Assembly: GCA_036514635.1 (NCBI GenBank)
Contig: DATBWU010000246.1
Coordinates: forward strand, 1 to 10,222
DNA: 10,222 bases
DNA from: DASSFZ01 sp036514635
GTDB lineage: Bacteria > Chloroflexota > Anaerolineae > Fen-1058
Direction of reading: 5' to 3'
The notes under the pieces are model-generated. The model was not told where the DNA came from, searched no databases, and was given only the letters and a program-made list of their open reading frames with translations. Shown in pieces: positions 5,635 to 10,222 of the stretch (its first letter is position 1; every line of letters starts with the position of its first letter). The translations under genes and the position numbers were made by a program.

Positions 5635-8109
5635 TTGATCGGGGTCGCCATCTGGGTGGCAGGTAAGCCACGTCGCAGCCAGGAGGAACTCTTCGCTGAA
5701 CTAGCGGCCAAATTTCCAGAAGCCGGGACTGCGATGGAGCGATCGGGAAACCCGTTTGACGTGGAAGACCCTGAGGCGAGGACGAGGATCGAGCTGGCAT
5801 ACTCTCAGATGCTGGCAGAGGACTTGCGACCTTTGGTGCAGCCAGTGGTGGACTATTTGAAAGCCCAGGGACACAACGCGACAACCTTTGACAGCCTTCC
5901 AGCAGTCACATTAACGCTCCCCAAGCACGTCATCCTGAACTTGAATGATAGGCCAAACGTTGGAAAGGTCTTTCTGGCTGAAGGGCAGATTCAATCGATG
6001 TTGAGTTCAGCTGTGCCTACGAATCGTGTACCCGCAGTCTGGTCGCGAGGGTTTGATGGCACTGGTCGCAGCATCGCTATTATTGAGCCTGGAGATGCAG
6101 ATCTCTCGTCCTCTTCCGCAAACTGCCCAGCTAATAATTGCTTCCGCCATCCTGGATATATCAGGCACGGTTTTGGAGGCTTGACCGATCATGCGACCCA
6201 GGTTGCGAGCGCCGCGGCGAGCGACCATTCAACCTATAAAGGCGTTGCTCCGGGCGTAACGATCCACCGTGCGGGAATTCCAGTTGACACCTGGGCCTCA
6301 TTTGTTGAGACCTTAGAGTGGGCTCTTAGAGCCGAAGGTGCCAACGCTGACGTGGTCAACTCAAGTGCCGGTGTTAAGACGGGACAATCCATGAGCTTCT
6401 TAGATCAGGCTTTTGATTGGTTGGCACTTTCATATCGTAGAACAATCATCGTCGCGGCCGGAAATCAAAGCACATGTGATCAGTCTGGAGGGCATATAGA
6501 CCTATGCAGCCCGGCTAAGGCGTGGAATGTGCTCGCTGTCGGGGCCTATGACGATAAGGACAACTCAAACTGGTCTGATGACGCCATGATGGATACTTCC
6601 AGCTATCTTAATCCCTCTGGGGACCGAGAGAAGCCGGAAGTAGTAGCACCGGGCGTTAATATCGTGAGTATTGGCTTGAATGGAAACCTTATCACCGATC
6701 TCAATCTCAATGGTGGTACCAGTTTTGCTGCGCCTCAAGTGGCAGGCTTAGCGGTACTGCTTATCCAGCGAAACCCATCACTACGCTCGGTACCGGAAGC
6801 CCTACGAGCCATCGTCATGGCTTCTGCCGTACACAATATCCAAGGACCGAGTAATATCCCGGCCGGGCAAGAGTTGAGAGATGGTGCGGGAGGCATCGAT
6901 GCGGCCCTGGCCGACGCAGTGGCTGGGAATGGCATCACCAACTTCGACAACGTGACGCCTTGTAATAGTCCGTGCTGGTGGGCACTGTATATAAGTGAGA
7001 CTAACTTTCCAGTGAACACCTACCTGAATCGCTACTTCAGGGCTTCGCGCGGTGAACATATTCGAGTTGCCATTTCCTGGTGGTCAAATGCCTACTGTTC
7101 GAGCACAAGCAGTTGTGTTTACGATTATCTGACCACGGGCTTGAATTTGGGCGTTTTTGCTCCTGATGGTTCGCTGGTGCCCGGTGCATGGTCGGCAAGC
7201 TATGACAACAATTACGAGTTGGTGGAGTTCATAGCTCCTCAGACCGGGCAGTACAGAATTGGTATTCAGAAGTATAGTTCCAACCCTGTCGAATGTTGCA
7301 ACTACCTCGGCATCGCCTGGGTCAAGGATGCCACCTACCTGCCCGACCTGCGCAACAACTATAACGGAGATAACCGAGTCGCTGAATTGTACGTGCGCAA
7401 TGAAGGTGCGGTGACCCGCGATGCTACTTTTGGCCCGGCTCCGCCGGTCACGGTTCATTACTTTGACGTGAATGGCAACCCGACTCCTAAAGTCTCTGAT
7501 ACTTGCAGCCTGCTCCCGAACTATTGGTGCTGGATTCCGGTGAATGCTTACAATCGCATCCCTTCTAACAGCACCGGCTCAGCCATCGTGGGCGGCGGTG
7601 AGGACGTAGCGGCGATTGTCACCCTGCAACGCTCTTTTCCGTCATGGTCTAGCGGCGCCTATGCCGGATTCATCCAGGGCAGCCGGACGTTTTACGTGCC
7701 TTTGGTCATGCATCAGCTCAACACAGCCAGCGGTATCGGCAACAGCCAGATCGCAATCCAGAACGTCGGCACCTCGCCTGGAACCGTGTACGTGTATCTG
7801 TATGGAAGCCCGGGTTTGGGAAACTACGTCTACCCGATTCCCAACATCCCGGTGGGCGCTACTCGCTACTATGATCTGTACAATCTGCCTAGCGGTTGGA
7901 TCGGCGCTGCTCGTGTCTTAAGCCTGAGCAGTAGTGGCAAACTTGCCGTGGTCGCACACTTATTCACCGGGCCAGATGGTATGCAAACGTTCAATGCTCT
8001 TCCTGCCGAGAGTTTAGTACTACAACGAGACTTCAGCTTACTCCGAGACTTTGACTGGCTCTCTGCGGTTCAGAACGGGTCGTTTGGAAGGTGCGAAGTC
8101 TCGGAGTAA
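5635..8109 (+). CDS. S8-family protease catalytic portion (C-terminally truncated by the element)
   Basis: This is the longest open piece after the TAG; the first possible start is TTG at 5635, without a ribosome binding site, so independent translation is doubtful. Catalytic signatures, numbered on the full gene: IAIIEPGDADL with Glu314 where subtilases have the triad Asp; DHATQVAS with His349; VAAGN with oxyanion Asn440; GTSFAAPQVAG with nucleophile Ser526. The spacing 314-349-440-526 fits subtilisins. Cys pairs (SANCPANNC, STCDQSGGHIDLC, CNSPC) suggest disulfides and secretion. After the catalytic domain come a jelly-roll-like region and the first two C-terminal repeats. The last 29 codons (8020-8106) and the TAA stop are supplied by the inserted element. 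Without the leader this piece would stay in the cytoplasm, so activity outside the cell would need read-through of the TAG. Confidence 0.7.
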   Translation: MIGVAIWVAGKPRRSQEELFAELAAKFPEAGTAMERSGNPFDVEDPEARTRIELAYSQMLAEDLRPLVQPVVDYLKAQGHNATTFDSLPAVTLTLPKHVILNLNDRPNVGKVFLAEGQIQSMLSSAVPTNRVPAVWSRGFDGTGRSIAIIEPGDADLSSSSANCPANNCFRHPGYIRHGFGGLTDHATQVASAAASDHSTYKGVAPGVTIHRAGIPVDTWASFVETLEWALRAEGANADVVNSSAGVKTGQSMSFLDQAFDWLALSYRRTIIVAAGNQSTCDQSGGHIDLCSPAKAWNVLAVGAYDDKDNSNWSDDAMMDTSSYLNPSGDREKPEVVAPGVNIVSIGLNGNLITDLNLNGGTSFAAPQVAGLAVLLIQRNPSLRSVPEALRAIVMASAVHNIQGPSNIPAGQELRDGAGGIDAALADAVAGNGITNFDNVTPCNSPCWWALYISETNFPVNTYLNRYFRASRGEHIRVAISWWSNAYCSSTSSCVYDYLTTGLNLGVFAPDGSLVPGAWSASYDNNYELVEFIAPQTGQYRIGIQKYSSNPVECCNYLGIAWVKDATYLPDLRNNYNGDNRVAELYVRNEGAVTRDATFGPAPPVTVHYFDVNGNPTPKVSDTCSLLPNYWCWIPVNAYNRIPSNSTGSAIVGGGEDVAAIVTLQRSFPSWSSGAYAGFIQGSRTFYVPLVMHQLNTASGIGNSQIAIQNVGTSPGTVYVYLYGSPGLGNYVYPIPNIPVGATRYYDLYNLPSGWIGAARVLSLSSSGKLAVVAHLFTGPDGMQTFNALPAESLVLQRDFSLLRDFDWLSAVQNGSFGRCEVSE

Positions 8110-8127
8110 TACGATCTCTCGTTGTAG
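8020..8127. mobile_element. Miniature inverted-repeat element (108 bp), TA-flanked, inserted in the protease gene
   Basis: The terminal inverted repeats at 8020-8051 and 8096-8127 match at 27 of 32 positions: the outer 11 (CTACAACGAGA) and the inner 14 (TTACTCCGAGACTT) are perfect, with a 7-bp divergent patch between. The centre (8052-8095, 44 bp) has no coding content of its own. TA occurs on both sides (8018-8019 and 8128-8129), after which the flanks differ. Deleting one TA and the element joins GTA to TTA GGC CGA, in frame, and continues the protease repeats. TA duplication with inverted repeats is the habit of Tc1/mariner-IS630 elements, so a non-autonomous relative is likely. No transposase is present here. 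Confidence 0.85.
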
Positions 8128-8129
8128 TA

Positions 8130-8843
8130 TTAGGCCGAACATGGTTGGTGCCCCTGTTTACGTCGCGGCTGGCCAATGGTCTCAGCACGCCCATTACAGT
8201 CCAGAACCTGAGCGGCGGCACCATTGCGGCAGGCGGTATTCAACTTACGTGCAAGGCCGATGCGGGCAATACCGTGCCGCCTACCACTCTCAATACGAGC
8301 AACACAACGGCAGTTGCGAACAATACGCCGTACTTCTTCAACCCGGTTGTGGACACGACGACTTTTCCCACCGCTTGGTTTGGCTCGTGCCGGATCACAG
8401 CCAGCGGCAATGCCGTGTCCTTCATGCAAATGCGATTCGTGGGAACGAGTACGTCAAATGCTGCCGCTTATGAGGCCATCAATGCGAGCGGCACCGCCCG
8501 CGTGATTTCGTTTCCACGGGTAGCAGAGCGGATGGCGGACGGCTTTGCAACCGCTGCAACAATTCAGAACCCCAGTCTTTCCAACCCGGCCCATGTGGTT
8601 TTGAACTACACGGCGAATTGTTCATCCTACAGCAGCGTCGTGGTAGCGCACGAGATTCCAGCTGGCGGCAGTCTGATCCGCAATCATCGACTGCCGGGGA
8701 CGGATGGTTTGCCAGATGGTTGGTGTGGCTCGCTGACTGTAACGTCGAGCGATCAACCAATCGATGGCTTCATCCAATTGACCAACATCAACAATCCACC
8801 CGGAGATTCATTTATGGCTCACAATGCGATCGTCCGACCTTAG
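8130..8843 (+). pseudogene. C-terminal repeats of the protease, cut off by the element
   Basis: This frame continues the protease after the insertion: LGRTWLVPLF then two further repeat units (8142-8510 and 8511-8840) ending DSFMAHNAIVRP and TAG. The units carry shared motifs: a VPL or FPRV entry, ITVQN/TIQN, then IPAGGS and a LPDGWCGSL or TAWFGSC turn, then a closing NA or YEAIN strand. Such units resemble the surface beta modules found in large exported proteins of Chloroflexota. The frame is open back to a GTG at 8091, but that lies inside the element and has no ribosome binding site. Translation of this part alone is unlikely. Confidence 0.75.
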
Positions 8844-8880
8844 CCCGGCTAAAGCAGACCCAATTCGCGCGAAACCCCTC

Positions 8881-8991
8881 GAAGAGACCTGGTGATTATT
8901 CACATCTCGATGGCTCTCTGTCCGCGTCCTCGCGGGCAGCCCGCGAGACGCGGGCCTGGAGCATTTGTGTGCAATCACCAGGAAGAGACCT
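8881..8991. repeat. Palindromic element flanked by 10-bp direct repeats
   Basis: GAAGAGACCT occurs at 8881-8890 and again at 8982-8991, flanking a 91-bp body. The body ends in inverted repeats: CCTGGTGATTATTCACA on the left (using the last bases of the direct repeat) and the reverse complement of TGTGTGCAATCACCAGG on the right, matching at 14 of 17. A mobile miniature element with a 10-bp target duplication is one reading; a REP-type hairpin repeat is another. Confidence 0.6.
8922..8953. other. Strong GC-rich hairpin inside the palindromic element
   Basis: The left strand CCGCGTC-C-TCGCGGG pairs with CCCGCGAGACGCGG: two blocks of 7 bp separated by one bulged C, closed by a CAG loop. It lies about 80 bp after the protease stop and could slow or end transcription, but no T-tract follows on either side, so an intrinsic terminator is not claimed. 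Confidence 0.55.
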
Positions 8992-9030
8992 CTTGACCTG
9001 GCGGGCTCGCTCGATCGCGAGGTGGCTCGT

Positions 9031-9059
9031 TTGTTCCGACCTGTTGCCCATGCTATAAT
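9031..9059 (+). promoter_or_regulatory. Sigma-70-type promoter of the GT39-like gene
   Basis: TTGTTC at 9031-9036, a 17-bp spacer, then TATAAT at 9054-9059 with TG at 9051-9052 (extended -10). Transcription would begin near 9066, giving a leader of about 33 nt to the TTG at 9099. The -10 block and the bases after it (TATAATCTCGCCAT) nearly match the minus-strand promoter at 1793-1801. Confidence 0.65.
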
Positions 9060-9098
9060 CTCGCCATCCCTGGTAGCACGAGACACAGGCCGGATCAG

Positions 9099-10222
9099 TT
9101 GAAACCAACTATCCAACGAAATCTGATTGAGTGGGCTCCGGTCCTCGGATTGATGCTCCTGGCCGGAGCCTTTCGTTTGATTGCGCTCGGCGCGGCCCCG
9201 CCCGGCCTATACCGCGACGAGGCCTTCTACGGCCTCGACGCGCTGAGCGTGCTTGGCCGCGCCCCCGTCCCTCCATACGATTCGCCCGGCCTGGCATCCA
9301 TCCCCGTTTACTTCCCCGCCAACCACGGCCGCGAGCCGCTGTTCATCTACCTGGTCGCGCTGTCGATCGGCGTGCTGGGCCCGACGCCGCTGGCCGTGCG
9401 CCTGCCGTCGGCGCTTGTGGGCACGCTCACGATCCCGGCGACGTATTGGATGGCGCGCGAGCTGTGGGGCCGGCGCGTTGGGCTGATTACTGCCACACTG
9501 ATGGCTGTGACGCTGTGGCCGGTTCACCTGAGCCGGATCGGGTTCCGCGCCGTGACGCTGCCACTCGTCGCCGCGCTGGGCATCGGCTTGACGGTTCGCG
9601 CCTGGCGCAGCGACCGCCGCCGCGATTGGCTCTTCGCCGGAGCGATGTGGGGCCTGGCTTTTTACACGTACCTGGCCGCCCGATTTGTGCCGCTCCTCTT
9701 TATCCTCTTCGCCGGGTTCCTCCTGCTCTTCCGCCGCATCGAGGCCGGCCCCTTCCTCCCCCAGCGCTTGTCGATCGGCGCAGTTTGGGCTACAGTGGGG
9801 TTGGGGCTGGTTGCCGCGCCACTGGCGATTTACACACTCGGCAACTGGGACGTGGTGATGGGCCGGCCGGGCGGCGTGTCGATTCTGGAACCGGGCATTA
9901 ACCAGGGTGATTTTCCCGGCACGCTGATCGGCAACACGCTCAAGGCGCTCGGCATGTTCGTCTGGCAGGGCGACCGCATCCCGCGCCACAACGCGCCCTG
10001 GCGGCCCGTCTTCGATCCACTGCTGGCTCTGGCTTGCCTCGCCGGGCTGGTCGTGCTGGTTCGGCAGGCCCGGCAGCGCATATCCGCCGTGTTCGTGCTG
10101 ACGTGGATCGGCGTGATGCTCCTGCCGACGATCCTGTCCGAAGATACGCCGCACTTCCTGCGCGCCGTCGGCGTGCTGCCGGTGGCGATGATCGTCCCGG
10201 CGCTGGGGTTGGATTGGCTCGC
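9099..10222 (+). CDS. GT39/ArnT-like membrane glycosyltransferase, N-terminal part (runs off right edge)
   Basis: This frame is open for 374 codons plus 2 nt to the edge. The enzyme would be a multi-pass integral membrane glycosyltransferase of the PMT_2 type that uses a polyprenyl-phosphate sugar and adds it to protein or lipid on the outer face. The evidence: a first helix APVLGLMLLAGAFRLIAL, then the loop PPGLYRDEAFYGLDAL with the acidic Asp-Glu pair that is catalytic in this fold; then helices with AVRLPSALVGTLTIPATYWM, the SRIGFRAVTLPL segment, and at least four more hydrophobic spans. The start is uncertain: TTG at 9099 gives a short polar N-terminus (KPTIQRNLIEW) before helix 1 and has a weak AGG 9 nt upstream; the first ATG is at 9153, inside helix 1, and is less likely. 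It uses G/C at third positions, unlike the protease module next door. It has its own promoter. Confidence 0.83.
   Translation, partial: MKPTIQRNLIEWAPVLGLMLLAGAFRLIALGAAPPGLYRDEAFYGLDALSVLGRAPVPPYDSPGLASIPVYFPANHGREPLFIYLVALSIGVLGPTPLAVRLPSALVGTLTIPATYWMARELWGRRVGLITATLMAVTLWPVHLSRIGFRAVTLPLVAALGIGLTVRAWRSDRRRDWLFAGAMWGLAFYTYLAARFVPLLFILFAGFLLLFRRIEAGPFLPQRLSIGAVWATVGLGLVAAPLAIYTLGNWDVVMGRPGGVSILEPGINQGDFPGTLIGNTLKALGMFVWQGDRIPRHNAPWRPVFDPLLALACLAGLVVLVRQARQRISAVFVLTWIGVMLLPTILSEDTPHFLRAVGVLPVAMIVPALGLDWL

Larger units (their letters stand above)
5146..8843 (+). pseudogene. S8 subtilisin-like secreted protease, interrupted by a TAG codon and by a miniature element
   Basis: Read as one gene, this encodes 1195 residues once the TAG (codon 145) is read through and 8020-8129 is removed. 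The order is: signal peptide (1-28), SPLPTP-type linker (about 38-62), propeptide (about 63-290), S8 catalytic domain (about 295-600), a beta-rich domain like pre-peptidase C-terminal modules (about 615-728), and four repeats of roughly 115 residues starting at about 731, 849, 962 and 1085. The lesions are the amber at 5578-5580 and the TA-flanked element at 8020-8127, which causes a shift to the third frame. No other stop or shift is seen in the ~3.6 kb, so decay is recent or selection persists on parts. TAG also ends three intact-looking frames in the window (622-620, 4416-4418, 8841-8843), which argues against recoding of TAG. A sequencing error at the TAG remains possible. Confidence 0.78.
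8844..9098. other. Intergenic region between protease and GT39-type gene (255 bp)
   Basis: This gap holds a palindromic element with flanking direct repeats (8881-8991), a strong GC hairpin inside it, and the promoter of the downstream gene (9031-9059). No open frame in it has a ribosome binding site or family resemblance. Confidence 0.6.

Noticed and set aside
8091..8843. A separate 250-residue gene after the protease
   Set aside because: Its first start codon (GTG) lies inside the inserted element and has no ribosome binding site, and its content continues the protease repeats once the element is removed.
8056..8920. A shared 10-mer (TGGCTCTCTG) in both palindromic elements as evidence of common origin
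   Set aside because: A shared 10-mer between two places is expected by chance in a window of this size, and the ends of the elements are unrelated.
8922..8953. Intrinsic terminator for the protease
   Set aside because: The stem is strong but no run of T follows it on either strand.
9131..9901. A plus-strand 256-codon frame overlapping the GT39-like gene
   Set aside because: It is an Arg/Pro-rich shifted-frame shadow and lacks the hydrophobic pattern of the real frame.
9207..10154. A 315-codon minus-strand frame opposite the GT39-like gene
   Set aside because: It is a shadow of the GC-rich coding strand; its composition (Gln, Arg, His-rich) has no domain logic, whereas the plus frame has clear membrane helices and the Asp-Glu motif.

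Overview
The window looks like a piece of a Chloroflexota genome, probably Anaerolineae-like. This is an inference from three things: the GC-rich GT4 and GT39-type glycosyltransferases, the secreted subtilase with repeated C-terminal beta modules, and the abundance of short intergenic palindromes. No rRNA or tRNA gene is visible to confirm it. The window has three zones.

Zone 1 (1-2980, minus strand) is a surface-polysaccharide cluster. In the order transcribed it holds a GT4 glycosyltransferase (2980-1874), a second GT4 glycosyltransferase (1786-620), and the start of a membrane polyprenyl-phosphate sugar-1-phosphate transferase (497 to beyond the left edge). The sugar transferase would load the first sugar onto the lipid carrier and the two GT4 enzymes would extend it. 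The gaps carry short palindromic repeats, and a heptad-type repeat (ACTGRYN) occurs both between the two GT4 genes and inside their coding sequences.

Zone 2 (about 3000-8990, plus strand) is a secreted-protease module that uses A/T at third codon positions more than its neighbours do. It holds (a) a 352-aa protein that is the propeptide of the downstream protease as a stand-alone copy, with a signal peptide and a C-terminal membrane anchor; (b) a lipoprotein resembling the PrcB family (PrcB is a subunit of the Treponema dentilisin protease complex); and (c) a large S8 subtilisin-like protease with a homologous propeptide, a catalytic domain and four C-terminal repeats. The protease gene has two lesions. 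One is an in-frame TAG at 5578-5580, where the stand-alone paralog has a Tyr codon. The other is a 108-bp miniature inverted-repeat element at 8020-8127, flanked by TA, that shifts the frame. Removing the element plus one TA restores a continuous frame into the remaining C-terminal repeats. In this genome the protease is therefore probably a recent pseudogene, or a truncated or attenuated gene, while the two accessory genes are intact.

Zone 3 (9050 to right edge, plus strand) has a promoter with a good extended -10 and the first ~374 codons of a GT39/ArnT-like multi-pass membrane glycosyltransferase. Between zones 2 and 3 lies a second palindromic element (8891-8981) flanked by 10-bp direct repeats.

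The main discovery candidates are the three-part protease system (membrane-anchored free propeptide, PrcB-like lipoprotein and subtilase whose first triad position reads Glu), and the sequence-level record of a MITE insertion with its exact target site.
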